Positions 17,380 through 26,695 are shown, counted from the stretch's first letter. The stretch is DNA of 53,410 nt from Clostridium sp. (GCA_023666615.1 JAMPBQ010000009.1:1-53410); one strand, 5' to 3'. Notes: a model not told the origin generated them from the sequence alone. A program made the numbers and translations.

Positions 17380-18734
17380 AAGAAAATTACGAAGACTATT
17401 TGCAGCACTTGCGCGACGTAATCAGCCGCAATGACGAGGCCGAAGCCAGAAAGGAAATTGAGGAGCTGCACCCAGCCGACATCGCCGAGCTTTACCAGGA
17501 TCTGAACCTCGACGAAGCCGAGTACCTTTTCCGCCTTCTCGACGAAGAGACAGCGGCCGACGTGCTCATGGAGCTCGACGAGGACGACCGCCTCAAACTC
17601 ATTGAGCACATGCCCGCCGAGGAAATCGCCAAGCAGATCGACCACCTGGACACTGACGACGCCGTTGACCTCATTCAGCAGCTCGACGAAGAGGACCGCG
17701 ACGAGGTCCTCTCGCAAATCGAGGACGTGGAGCAGGCAGGCGACATCATCGACCTTCTCAAATACGACGAGAACACTGCCGGCGGCCTTATGGGCACGGA
17801 GATGATCGTGGTGAATGAGAATTGGTCAATGCCCGAATGCATCAAGCAAATGCGCCTCCAGGCTGAGGATATGGACGAAATCTACAACGTATACGTTGTG
17901 GACGACGACAATAAGCTGAAAGGCGTACTTCCGCTGAAAGAGTTGATCACCCACCCATCGGTATCTAAAATCAAGCATGTGATGGAGGCCGACCCGGTGA
18001 GCGTAAAGGCTGATACCCCGGTTGACGACGTCGCCCTTGACTTTGAGAAATATGACCTTGTGTCAATGCCGGTTGTCGACAGCATTGGCCGCCTTCTTGG
18101 CCGCATCACCGTCGACGACATCATGGACCAGGTGCGCGAATCAAGTGAACGCGACTACCAGTTGGCTTCGGGTATTTCCAGCGACGTTGATGCCGACGAC
18201 TCCATACTGGCCCAGACCAAAGCACGCATACCTTGGCTTCTCGTGGGCGTAGCTTCCGGCATTCTCGCCTCCCTCATCCTCGCAGGCTTCGAGGCAGAGC
18301 TGCAGGCCGTGACCGTGCTGGCGCTGTTCATTCCCATCATCGGCGGCACCGGCGGCAACATCGGCGTGCAGGCTTCGGCCATTGTGGTGCAATCTCTGGC
18401 CAACGGCACAATCGACGCCAAGGACACCCTTAAGCAGCTGTCGAAGGAATTCATGATAGGCCTTCTCAATTCCTCCGTCATAGCCTTGGTGATGTTCATT
18501 TACAATCTGATATTCATCCCGGATGATTTCGCCGTCACCATCTCGGTGAGCGTCAGCCTCTTCCTGGTGTCTATGTTCGCCACTGTGCTTGGCACTCTCG
18601 TACCTCTCACCTTGGAAAAGCTCAAAATCAACCCCGCCTTGGCCACTGGCCCCTTCATCCAGATATCCAACGACATCTTCGGCATCATCATCTATGTGTG
18701 GATTTCGCGTCTCTTCCTAGGCTGGCTGCAGTAG
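17376..18734 (+). CDS. mgtE: MgtE-type magnesium transporter
   Basis: The protein has 452 residues, the full family length. The acidic N-terminal MgtE_N superhelix (about 20-130) contains LDEETAADVLMELDEDDR. A CBS pair follows at about 135-255 (YVVDDDNKLKGVLPLKELI, and VVDSIGRLLGRITVDDI). The last 175 residues hold five TM segments with the conserved GGTGGNIGVQA pore-region motif. MgtE is an inner-membrane Mg2+ channel closed by Mg2+ binding to its cytoplasmic domains. It begins inside the rsmA stop codon and is convergent with the next, leftward, gene. Confidence 0.96.
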   Translation: MKENYEDYLQHLRDVISRNDEAEARKEIEELHPADIAELYQDLNLDEAEYLFRLLDEETAADVLMELDEDDRLKLIEHMPAEEIAKQIDHLDTDDAVDLIQQLDEEDRDEVLSQIEDVEQAGDIIDLLKYDENTAGGLMGTEMIVVNENWSMPECIKQMRLQAEDMDEIYNVYVVDDDNKLKGVLPLKELITHPSVSKIKHVMEADPVSVKADTPVDDVALDFEKYDLVSMPVVDSIGRLLGRITVDDIMDQVRESSERDYQLASGISSDVDADDSILAQTKARIPWLLVGVASGILASLILAGFEAELQAVTVLALFIPIIGGTGGNIGVQASAIVVQSLANGTIDAKDTLKQLSKEFMIGLLNSSVIALVMFIYNLIFIPDDFAVTISVSVSLFLVSMFATVLGTLVPLTLEKLKINPALATGPFIQISNDIFGIIIYVWISRLFLGWLQ

Positions 18735-18787
18735 AGTTTTTGTGGCCGCCTTTAGCTTTTACTTATTGGCCAAAGGCAACGCTTTGA

Positions 18788-19927
18788 TTAATAGTCAAAG
18801 ACAAAGGTGGCGAGAAGCGGATAATGGTCGCTGGCGTCAATGCCGCACCGCTTTATCGCCCACGGACGCATATTGCCGCGATACAGGATATGGTCAATGC
18901 GGAAGAAAAGATAATTGGCGTTGTAGGTGATGGCCGGGCCGAATCCCGCCTCGGCGTATGCCTGCCGCATCTTGCTCACCTTCTCCAATGACGAAAGCGC
19001 ATAGCAGCCCACAGGGTCGTTAAAGTCGCCGCATACTATTGCGTTGGCTCCCCCATATTTCGCCAAATACTTCTCCAAATACTCCACTTGCTTTTGTCTA
19101 TCCACGGCCGCGGCCTTGATTTTTGGGAAAACATCAACGCGCATCTCGTATATCTCCTTGCGCCCAACGCTGTCAAGCTTCACCAGGTCTTGGTAATGGC
19201 CTTTGTCGGCGTCGGTAAGCGAGTAAGACCTCAAGCGCACACTGAATACATTGACCACCCTGTCGTCGATACGCAAACGCCAGCCCGACATATCGCCGCT
19301 GGGAAATGAATCCTTGGGGAAATTGATGGCTATTGGCTTTACTTCAAATTTGGAAAATATGGCGAATTCCTTTCCCTGCGTCAGCACGTAAGGATAGACT
19401 ATGTGCAGGGAATCAAGCTGTCGCTGCGATATTTTGTTCTCAGGGTTAGGCGCCAGATAGTCAGCCTCCTGTATGCACACCACATCCGGCCTCTTGCGCA
19501 GGATGTATTCCATCTGCAGGCTTTCCTTTCCTCCCCTCTCCCTGAAATCCAAAAATTTATAGGCATTGTAAGTCATTATCGTAAACGACCGGGCCTTCTC
19601 CTCTTCGCCCATGCGGAAATTTGGGATGTTCAGCGGGCAAAAATCGCGGATAGGGCCCAGGCATGCCAGCATAGCGACGCCGGCAATCCACGCTGTGCGT
19701 CTCCACCATATCAGGTCAATGGCAAATACCAGCACGCAGCCGGCAAACCACCATCCAAAGGTCATGGCCACAATCGACGAAGCAGGCCAAGAGCTCGGAG
19801 CTATGTCGTGGGCATAGGCCGAGGCCAAAAGGCCAAGGCACACGCCAATGTTCACAATGAGCACCACGGCGTTGACAAAAACGCGCAGAGCCCTTAGCCA
19901 CTTGTTTTCCTCCTCTCTACCCTTCAT
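18788..19927 (-). CDS. Membrane-anchored EEP-family hydrolase
   Basis: The protein has 379 residues. Three N-terminal hydrophobic segments (about 15-37, 50-72, 78-92) precede an endonuclease/exonuclease/phosphatase domain from about 115. Family motifs are VVCIQEADYL (metal-binding Glu), IVCGDFNDPVG (Asp/Asn pair) and DASDHYPLLATF near the C terminus (catalytic His with the Asp before it). Members cleave phosphodiester or phosphate-ester bonds in DNA, lipids or inositol phosphates; the substrate cannot be told. The start overlaps the stop of the upstream rhomboid gene by four bases, so the two are probably co-translated. Confidence 0.88.
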   Translation of the reverse strand: MKGREEENKWLRALRVFVNAVVLIVNIGVCLGLLASAYAHDIAPSSWPASSIVAMTFGWWFAGCVLVFAIDLIWWRRTAWIAGVAMLACLGPIRDFCPLNIPNFRMGEEEKARSFTIMTYNAYKFLDFRERGGKESLQMEYILRKRPDVVCIQEADYLAPNPENKISQRQLDSLHIVYPYVLTQGKEFAIFSKFEVKPIAINFPKDSFPSGDMSGWRLRIDDRVVNVFSVRLRSYSLTDADKGHYQDLVKLDSVGRKEIYEMRVDVFPKIKAAAVDRQKQVEYLEKYLAKYGGANAIVCGDFNDPVGCYALSSLEKVSKMRQAYAEAGFGPAITYNANYLFFRIDHILYRGNMRPWAIKRCGIDASDHYPLLATFVFDY

Positions 19928-20718
19928 TTGAGACGCTGCGATAATTCAAACAATTGCTGGCGCTCGGCCGCCGTGAGGGAATCATAGCCTGAGCGGCTCA
20001 CCTTTTCGAGAAGAATATCAAGCCTGGCCACAGCCTGAGTCTTTGTCATGCCGGCGCCAAAGTTAGGATTTGCCTTATATCGAGATTTCTGCGGCAAAGA
20101 AAAAGATATCTTTCCGCCCTTCTCAATCAATCCCCACAAATAACCCGCGCAAAGGCCTGCGCCGTGGGCGATGCTCATATAGGCGTCCGGCTCCAAGATT
20201 ATGAAAAGCACAATCGCAGCCAATGCCACCCACAAAACCTTTACTCTGCCAAAAAGCAACATGTTAACCTCAATACTCGGCGTCAGCGCCAAGCACGCCC
20301 CCACAACACCTATCACCGCGCACGACGCTCCTATCATCGGAGCCCCGCCGTTTGAATGCACCAAATTTGAAATCAAGAACGCCGCGGCGCCGGCAAGACC
20401 TGAGATTACATACACGGCCAAAAGCTTGCCCCTGTCCAAACGCATCTCCAAAAGCGTGCCGAAAAGCATCAGCCAAAGCATGTTCACGAGCAGATGTAAG
20501 AAATCGTAATGCGAAAACATATACGTCGCCACCGTCCAAATCCTTTCCGGCAGCATAAATATCGATGAAGGCATTCCAAAAAGCCCAATCCACCAATTGG
20601 CGCTGCCGGCCGGAATAAAAGCCAACCCGGCTGCAATCACAATCCAAACAATGAAATTGACTGTAATAAGCCGACGAGGCATCGTGCTCCAAAGCCATGT
20701 GTTCCAATATTCTCGCAT
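19924..20718 (-). CDS. Rhomboid family protein with GASC active-site motif
   Basis: The protein has 264 residues with six TM segments. The putative nucleophile is Ser132 in IGASCAVIG and the base is His185 in AHGAGLCAG, with HLLVNM (about 75-80) supplying the oxyanion-hole Asn. Rhomboids usually have GxSG; here the glycine after the serine is Cys133, so activity is uncertain although Ser and His remain. A cytoplasmic C-terminal tail of about 65 residues ends in a Gln/Leu-rich helix. It is one of two rhomboid genes in tandem, followed with overlap by the EEP-family gene. Confidence 0.88.
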   Translation of the reverse strand: MREYWNTWLWSTMPRRLITVNFIVWIVIAAGLAFIPAGSANWWIGLFGMPSSIFMLPERIWTVATYMFSHYDFLHLLVNMLWLMLFGTLLEMRLDRGKLLAVYVISGLAGAAAFLISNLVHSNGGAPMIGASCAVIGVVGACLALTPSIEVNMLLFGRVKVLWVALAAIVLFIILEPDAYMSIAHGAGLCAGYLWGLIEKGGKISFSLPQKSRYKANPNFGAGMTKTQAVARLDILLEKVSRSGYDSLTAAERQQLFELSQRLK

Positions 20719-20748
20719 ACCAACAATCCTAAGCCAAAACTAATGCCC

Positions 20749-20797
20749 TACACTCAATACTTTATACTCTATACTTAATACTTTACACTTTACACAA
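20749..20797. repeat. Heptamer tandem array between the rhomboid genes
   Basis: Seven consecutive 7-bp units occur in perfect register: TACACTC, AATACTT, TATACTC, TATACTT, AATACTT, TACACTT, TACACAA. They fill most of the 84-bp gap between the two rhomboid genes. Confidence 0.85.
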
Positions 20798-20802
20798 CGC
20801 GT

Positions 20803-21537
20803 TCAAAAACGCTTTGTGTAAGCATGCTTCCAATAAAGGATGATGAAGAATCCGAAGAGCATGCCGCCGAGGTGGCAAAAATGGGCCACATTCGACGCCG
20901 TGCCGGAAACGCCAAGCAAAAGCTCCAGCACGCCGTAGCCAATCACAAGCCACTTAGCCTTTATAGGCATCGGCGGGATAAGAAGCATCAGCTCGCGGTT
21001 GGGCCAAAGCATGCCAAAAGCCAGCAATATGCCATAGATCGCTCCCGACGCGCCCACCGTGCCGCCGTTCACAAGGCTGTTGATATCGCCAAGATATGGA
21101 TCAGCGAAAGTGCGCCCTGTCTTAAGCAATATAGCTCCCTGATCGATAATCTCTTGCATCTCATAATCAGAGAACATCGCATAATACTTATGCAGCATAA
21201 TGGCGAATACGCCCTCCTGCACCAGCGCGGCGCCTATTCCCACTGATATATAATAGAATAAGAACCGCTTTGACCCGAAGGCCCATTCTATCGACGGGCC
21301 AAACATATAGAGGGCGAACATATTGAAAAACAAGTGGGCAAACCCTCCATGGATAAACATGTAGGTGATCAGCTGCGCCGGATTGAACAGCGGCGAAGAG
21401 AAGTAATGCAGCGCGCAATATTGAGAAATCACATTCTCCTTGCCGGCTATCGCCATAACCGCAAAAATCAGCACATTGATTATCAACAGGTTTTTCGTAA
21501 CCGGCGGAATATGTCCGAAATGAGTAGACCCTATCAT
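20803..21537 (-). CDS. Rhomboid family intramembrane serine protease
   Basis: The protein has 244 residues and six or more TM segments. It has the complete catalytic set: Ser164 in VGASGAIYG, and His222 in AHFCHLGGMLFG, with FAHLFFNMFALYMFG providing the H/N pair of TM2. Rhomboids cut substrates inside the membrane; the substrate is unknown. A loop of about 35 residues between TM segments (about 125-160) is longer than usual. It is the first gene of a leftward cluster with a second rhomboid and an EEP-family protein, and is divergent from the restriction-like locus. Confidence 0.94.
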   Translation of the reverse strand: MIGSTHFGHIPPVTKNLLIINVLIFAVMAIAGKENVISQYCALHYFSSPLFNPAQLITYMFIHGGFAHLFFNMFALYMFGPSIEWAFGSKRFLFYYISVGIGAALVQEGVFAIMLHKYYAMFSDYEMQEIIDQGAILLKTGRTFADPYLGDINSLVNGGTVGASGAIYGILLAFGMLWPNRELMLLIPPMPIKAKWLVIGYGVLELLLGVSGTASNVAHFCHLGGMLFGFFIILYWKHAYTKRF

Positions 21538-21606
21538 CGTTTAAAAAAATAAATTCCAAAAATAAAGAAACAGCCAAAGAACGACAAAAAGCCATCCTTC
21601 AGTCCG

Positions 21607-21614
21607 CAAAATTA
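21607..21614 (-). promoter_or_regulatory. Candidate -7 element for the rhomboid cluster
   Basis: On the leftward strand this is TAATTTTG, matching TAnnTTTG, 70 bp upstream of the start at 21537. No TTTG lies at the standard -33 spacing. Confidence 0.4.
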
Positions 21615-21689
21615 CGAAAAAAAACAAAGCAAACCGCCCCTATCCCCAAAAATACCCTCCCCATCACCCCAATATAAAGAAAAAAGCCT

Positions 21690-21697
21690 TATCTTTG
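21690..21697 (+). promoter_or_regulatory. Candidate -7 element for the restriction-like locus
   Basis: TATCTTTG followed by CA matches the Bacteroidetes -7 element, 65 bp upstream of the ATG at 21762. No matching -33 element was found. Confidence 0.45.
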
Positions 21698-21761
21698 CAA
21701 AGGAAAATGGATTGCCGCCCTTTGAAGATTACAATGACTGCATACAAAGCCGCTATTAGAA

Positions 21762-22742
21762 ATGGATTTAAGCTTTAACCTACATACCCACATTGACCTC
21801 ACTCCCGAGCTGCTGAGCATCCTCCTAAAAGATCGCACCACTGATAAAAACATCTTTTGGGCCACGGACAATTATTCGCATCTCGGAGAAGGCTATCAGT
21901 TCTCTGACGAGATAAGGGTTGAGGCCATAAGCGGAACGAACAACAATGTCATTGTCCCTCGCGCCCTAAAGCCGCGCCAGCTTCAGCAAGAGCGCGCCCG
22001 CAAAATGGCCGAGGTGTTCACGCCCTCTTGGGTTTGCAACAACATGAACAACCTTGTTGACAACAGTTGGTTCGGCCGCGAAGATGTGTTCAGCTCTGAA
22101 ATAAAGGGCCCAGACATGAAGCGCTCTTGGGCGCGCACAGAAAGCAAAATTGAATTTCCTGAAGGGAAGACCTGGCATGACTATGTGACTGAGAACCGCC
22201 TTGAAATCACTTGCGGCGAAGCCCCGTTCCTGGTCAGCCGCTACGACACAGTCTCCGGCGAAGCCTTGCCGGTAAAGGACCGCATAGGCCTGCTTGACCG
22301 CAAGCTGCGCATTGTAAGCGAAAACACGGATTCAGCCGCCGACTGGATAAATGAGGCCAAAGCCGCTTTGCGCTCCACCTACGGCTACGAATGGCAAGGC
22401 GACAACATAGTGATAGCCCGCCAGAACATGCTTTTCACCATGCTTGAGCATTATGAGGATGTGTTCGGGGAAAAGCTGCCCGATGACACAATCACCGAAT
22501 GCGCGGAAATCGTTTCGTGGAACATCTGGCAGATGGATGGACTGAAAATGGTGATCCCCTGCTCATGCCACGATGAGGAGATCAGCGCGTCATTGTTTGG
22601 CGGCAGCGTTCAGACCAAGCCATGCCCGGGCTGCAAGAAAAAAAATTATTGGCTGCACAACGGCGTGTACGCCAAAATAATGGACTGGGAGGCCGGGCAT
22701 CCCATCCAATTCGTATCCATAGTGAAAAAAGCAAAAAAATAA
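21762..22742 (+). CDS. Methyltransferase-like protein of an RM-like locus
   Basis: The protein has 326 residues. AEVFTPSWVCNNMNNLVD (83-100) is the entry motif of many N6-adenine methyltransferases. LEITCGEAPFL (147-157) reads as SAM-binding motif I, followed by STYGYEWQGDNIVIARQNM (205-223), the usual next strand and helix. The catalytic (D/N)PP(Y/F) motif is not visible anywhere. Where it would be expected there is instead a possible metal site: C267-x-C269 and C288-x2-C291. It could be an inactive or accessory methyltransferase, or a diverged active one. The next gene starts 8 bp after this stop, so they are one operon. I believe similar pairs occur in other Bacteroidetes, labelled as restriction subunit M, but I could not check. 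Confidence 0.75.
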   Translation: MDLSFNLHTHIDLTPELLSILLKDRTTDKNIFWATDNYSHLGEGYQFSDEIRVEAISGTNNNVIVPRALKPRQLQQERARKMAEVFTPSWVCNNMNNLVDNSWFGREDVFSSEIKGPDMKRSWARTESKIEFPEGKTWHDYVTENRLEITCGEAPFLVSRYDTVSGEALPVKDRIGLLDRKLRIVSENTDSAADWINEAKAALRSTYGYEWQGDNIVIARQNMLFTMLEHYEDVFGEKLPDDTITECAEIVSWNIWQMDGLKMVIPCSCHDEEISASLFGGSVQTKPCPGCKKKNYWLHNGVYAKIMDWEAGHPIQFVSIVKKAKK

Positions 22743-22750
22743 GGGCTGCA

Positions 22751-25700
22751 ATGGGCAAAGCGCGCGGCATAAGAATCGACGATCGAATCCTTGACACTGT
22801 CATTACCGGCAGGGTCGATCCGCATATCTATGCCTTTACTACGCAGACTGTGCCCAATTATCTGAAAGTTGGCGACACGTACCGACCAATAAGGGAGCGG
22901 CTGGATGAATGGCGCGTTGCATTCCCCGATTTGAAATACTTGTACAGCCATAGCGCGCGGATTGACGACGACACTATTTTCAGAGATTATTCCGTGCATA
23001 AATTCCTTGAAGCGGACAAATCGAGGCATAGGCTCCAGAAGGAAGACATGCCGGAATTGCAATATTATTCCAATGAATTTTTTAAGGACGCCAACGCCGG
23101 CGACATCGATGAAGCCATAGCCGACATACATAAATGCGCCAGGGAAGGAGGCGGCAAATATTCATTCTATTCTTCCGAACATCTGCCTAAAATCCTTGAA
23201 TACAAAAGGGACCAAAACTATTCTCCCCGCGAGAACCAGGAGCAAGCGATAGAGAATTTCGCCAAGGCCCTGAAGCTTGGGCGCAAAAACTTGCTGATGT
23301 TCGCTGTAATGAGATTCGGCAAAACCTTCACGGCCATGTGCTGCGCACAAAGGATGAAGGCAAAGAAGGTGCTTGTGCTCTCCGCAAAGGTGGACGTTAA
23401 CGACGAATGGAGAAAGACTGTTCAATCCCACGTCCGCTTCGATGGCTACATCTTTGCCGACAAGCGAAATTTGCTGGAGAGTGAATCCTTTTTGCGGGAT
23501 TCCTTGGCAAAGAAAAAGAAAGTAGTCCTGTTCCTTTCTCTGCAGGATTTGCAGGGCGAGGACATGAAGGAGGTCCACAGGGAAGTGTTTGGCTTGGATT
23601 GGGACTTGGCGATAGTGGATGAGACGCATTTTGGCGCCAGGGCTGAGCATTACGGCAAGGTGCTCCAAAACAAAAAAAGCGCCTCCGCTGAGCTGAAGCG
23701 CCAACTGGAAGACGTCGATGTCCTCGATAGCCTTGACAATGCGATAAAGGAGCTGCATGCGAGAGTGACGCTTCACCTGTCTGTCACCCCGTACCGAATA
23801 TTGATGGGAGATGAATTTGAGAAGGAGGACATAATAGCCTTTTTCCAATTCTCTGACATAGCGGACGCTCAGCGGAAATGGATAGAACAGCATAAATTCG
23901 ACGAGAAAACACCGGAATGGAAGAACCCATATTTTGGATTCCCCAAGATGATACGCTTTGCCTTCAATCCGAACCAATCATCCCTTGAAAGAATAGCCCG
24001 GCTAAAGGCGGAGGGGGCGACAGCGTCGTTTTCCGAGCTCTTTCGGCCAAAATCCCTAACGCCGGCGAACGATGGCTATTGCCGGTTCGCGCACCAAGAC
24101 GTTGTGCTGGATTTTCTGAAGGTGATAGACGGCGTGAAAGAAGACGCGAACGTTCTCGGATTCCTTGACAACGAAAGGATAAAAAGCGGCAAGCTCTGCC
24201 GGCACATGGTTTTTGCGCTGCCCTACTGCGCATCCTGCGACGCCATGGAGGCTCTCATCAAACAAAACGCCGAAGAATTCAAGAACCTGTCGGAATATGA
24301 GATAATCAACATCTCGGGGGTAAAGCGAGACAAAAGATTCAACAACACTCCAAGCATCAAGCGGCATATAGAAGACTGCGAGGCCAAAGGCATTAAGACA
24401 ATCACCCTTACAGTGAATCGCATGCTCACCGGCAACACTGTGCCGCAGTGGGATACGATGCTCTACCTTAAGGCGACATCATCGCCCGAGGAATATGACC
24501 AAGCCATATTCCGGCTCCAGAATCCATACATTGACGCTTATGTGGACAAGGATGGAACCTATGCGAAAATTGACATGAAGCCGCAGACAATTCTTGTGGA
24601 CTTCGACCCCGAGAGAGTGTTCCGCCTGCAAGAATTCAAAAGCCAAATCTATAACGTAAATACCGACAACAACGGAAATTCAAGACTTCGCGCCCGCATT
24701 GAAAAAGAGCTGGAAATCTCGCCAATCATAGTGCTTGACCACAATAAGCTCAGGGAAGTGACCGCCAACAATGTGATGGACGCCGTGCGCCGATATTCCG
24801 AGACGCGCAGCGTGATTGACGAAGCCGCGGATTTGCCCATCGACATGTCTCTCCTCAAGAACGCCGACCTGCTGCGGGCGGTGCTGGCCCTCAACGCCCT
24901 GAAATCAAAGAAAGGGATTATGGCGCCGGCCAACAGCAAGCCTGATGACGATGGCGACGACGTGAACCCTACTGCCCAAGGGGAATCTTCTGGCGCAAAT
25001 GCCGGCCTGCCGGCTGAAGGCGCTCAGCCGCAGCGCAATGACGACGACACTTTGGCAAAAAAATTCGCTTCATATTTTGCCCTGATTCTTTTCTTCGCAT
25101 TCTTGACAGACGACAATGTGACAAGCCTTGAGGAAATCATAGGCGTCCTGGATGCTTCAGACGACAATAAAAGGATTTGCCTCCACCTTGAGCTTTCCCC
25201 GGATATGCTGAAATACATACAATCCCACTGCAATGGCTTTATCCTCAGCAAGTTGGACGATCGCATAAAAAAGACGAACGAACTAAATCAGAACGACGGC
25301 CGCAATCCATTGGAGCGGGCCAGGCTTGCGCTTACGAAATTTGGGCGCATGTCCGAATCTGAAATTGTGACTCCGGCAAAGGTGGCGGATGATATGGTGG
25401 GGTTATTGCCGGAGGACGTGTTCGAGCATGGCCCGGCTCTTGACATAGCCTCCAAGCAAGGCGAGTTTGCCATAGCCCTGCTCAAGCGGTATGGCAATTC
25501 CGCCGCCGACAAAATCTATTCCGTCTGCACTTCAAAATTGGCATATGAGTTTACGCGAAAAATCTATAAGCTCCTGTCCCTGCCAATCGACCACATATTC
25601 GATTCATTCACAAGCTACGACCTCATAAAGAGAAACAAAGACAAAAAATTCATAGTACCCCAAGCAATACAAGACATGAATTTTTCAACAATAATCGGAA

Positions 25701-26695
25701 ATCCTCCATACCAAGAGAATCTTGAAGCCGGCAGAAGCTTGGCGAAACAGCTATTCCCTGCTTTCATAGAATTTGGCATAGACCAAACCCCATGCTGGTT
25801 CTCACTGATTACCCCTGCCCGATGGTTTACCGCCGACGCACAAGACAATTCATTTCCAAGATTGCGTGAATACATACGCAAACACAATAATTTCTCCACC
25901 ATCATCACAGATAATGGCAAATGCTTGTTCCCTGATACAGAATTAAGCATGGTCAATTATTTTCTGTGGACAAATGGATACAGAGGGAAAGTGAAATTTG
26001 TTGAAAATCATAACGCAAGGAATGACTTTTTTGACCGCCCCTTATTTGAGAAAGGATTAGACATTATCATACCCCAAAATAAAATCATATCTATCCTAAA
26101 AAAAATTAAGACAAAAAAATTCGTGTCCCTAAACACCATCACCACCGGGCGCGATGCCTTTGGAATCGTTGGCAAAGATTTCGTAAAACGCTCACAATCA
26201 AAAACCTTTGAGGACGCTATTGCCGTACAATGCGCGTATGAGCAAATACGCTATATTAAACGCGAAGAAGTGAAGAAGGGAACGGATATATTGGATAAAT
26301 ACAAAGTATTCACTTCTAAAGGCAATGGAGGTGCAGGACTCTTGACTGACGGGAAACCAGTAACCATTATCGGGAAATCCTATATCGGCGAGCCAGGAAT
26401 GGCATGCACAGACTCCCTCATTCCCTTTGGGCGGTTCACAACTATAATTGAGGCTCAAAACCTTCAGAAATACATGTCGACTAAGTTTTTGCGCTTCTGT
26501 GTAGGAATATTGAAGGTTTCACAGAATCTTTACCAAAACGTGTATTCATTTGTGCCGCTGCAGGATTTTACGGCGGGGAGTGATATTGACTGGACCGTGA
26601 GCGTTGAGGATATTGACAGGCAGCTCTATGGCAAATACGGGCTTGACGAAAAAGAGATAGCCTTCATTGAGGCAAAAATCAAGCCTATGCCATAG
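22751..26695 (+). CDS. GIY-YIG / SF2 helicase / Eco57I-like methyltransferase fusion
   Basis: I chose the ATG at 22751 (1314 residues); an earlier ATG at 22622 would overlap the previous gene by 121 bp. Residues about 24-130 look like a GIY-YIG nuclease of the T5orf172/MUG113 kind (HIYAF, YLKVGDT, IRERLDEW, NEFF). Residues about 155-600 form an SF2 helicase: MRFGKT (187-192) as Walker A, VDETHFGAR (289-297) as the DEAH-like box, SVTP (344-347) and QAIFRLQNPY (584-593) as motif VI. An acidic, Pro/Gly-rich linker at about 724-766 follows. Residues about 860-1300 are an Eco57I-type N6-adenine methyltransferase: motif I ALDIASKQGEF (from 896) and catalytic NPPY (984-987), then a probable target-recognition part. 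Cleavage, translocation and modification activities appear joined in one chain. Confidence 0.85.
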   Translation: MGKARGIRIDDRILDTVITGRVDPHIYAFTTQTVPNYLKVGDTYRPIRERLDEWRVAFPDLKYLYSHSARIDDDTIFRDYSVHKFLEADKSRHRLQKEDMPELQYYSNEFFKDANAGDIDEAIADIHKCAREGGGKYSFYSSEHLPKILEYKRDQNYSPRENQEQAIENFAKALKLGRKNLLMFAVMRFGKTFTAMCCAQRMKAKKVLVLSAKVDVNDEWRKTVQSHVRFDGYIFADKRNLLESESFLRDSLAKKKKVVLFLSLQDLQGEDMKEVHREVFGLDWDLAIVDETHFGARAEHYGKVLQNKKSASAELKRQLEDVDVLDSLDNAIKELHARVTLHLSVTPYRILMGDEFEKEDIIAFFQFSDIADAQRKWIEQHKFDEKTPEWKNPYFGFPKMIRFAFNPNQSSLERIARLKAEGATASFSELFRPKSLTPANDGYCRFAHQDVVLDFLKVIDGVKEDANVLGFLDNERIKSGKLCRHMVFALPYCASCDAMEALIKQNAEEFKNLSEYEIINISGVKRDKRFNNTPSIKRHIEDCEAKGIKTITLTVNRMLTGNTVPQWDTMLYLKATSSPEEYDQAIFRLQNPYIDAYVDKDGTYAKIDMKPQTILVDFDPERVFRLQEFKSQIYNVNTDNNGNSRLRARIEKELEISPIIVLDHNKLREVTANNVMDAVRRYSETRSVIDEAADLPIDMSLLKNADLLRAVLALNALKSKKGIMAPANSKPDDDGDDVNPTAQGESSGANAGLPAEGAQPQRNDDDTLAKKFASYFALILFFAFLTDDNVTSLEEIIGVLDASDDNKRICLHLELSPDMLKYIQSHCNGFILSKLDDRIKKTNELNQNDGRNPLERARLALTKFGRMSESEIVTPAKVADDMVGLLPEDVFEHGPALDIASKQGEFAIALLKRYGNSAADKIYSVCTSKLAYEFTRKIYKLLSLPIDHIFDSFTSYDLIKRNKDKKFIVPQAIQDMNFSTIIGNPPYQENLEAGRSLAKQLFPAFIEFGIDQTPCWFSLITPARWFTADAQDNSFPRLREYIRKHNNFSTIITDNGKCLFPDTELSMVNYFLWTNGYRGKVKFVENHNARNDFFDRPLFEKGLDIIIPQNKIISILKKIKTKKFVSLNTITTGRDAFGIVGKDFVKRSQSKTFEDAIAVQCAYEQIRYIKREEVKKGTDILDKYKVFTSKGNGGAGLLTDGKPVTIIGKSYIGEPGMACTDSLIPFGRFTTIIEAQNLQKYMSTKFLRFCVGILKVSQNLYQNVYSFVPLQDFTAGSDIDWTVSVEDIDRQLYGKYGLDEKEIAFIEAKIKPMP

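Noticed and set aside
22622-22750. Earlier start of the GIY-YIG/helicase/methyltransferase gene
   Set aside because: It would overlap the upstream gene by 121 bp and add basic residues out of keeping with the domain start; the ATG at 22751 sits 8 bp after the upstream stop.
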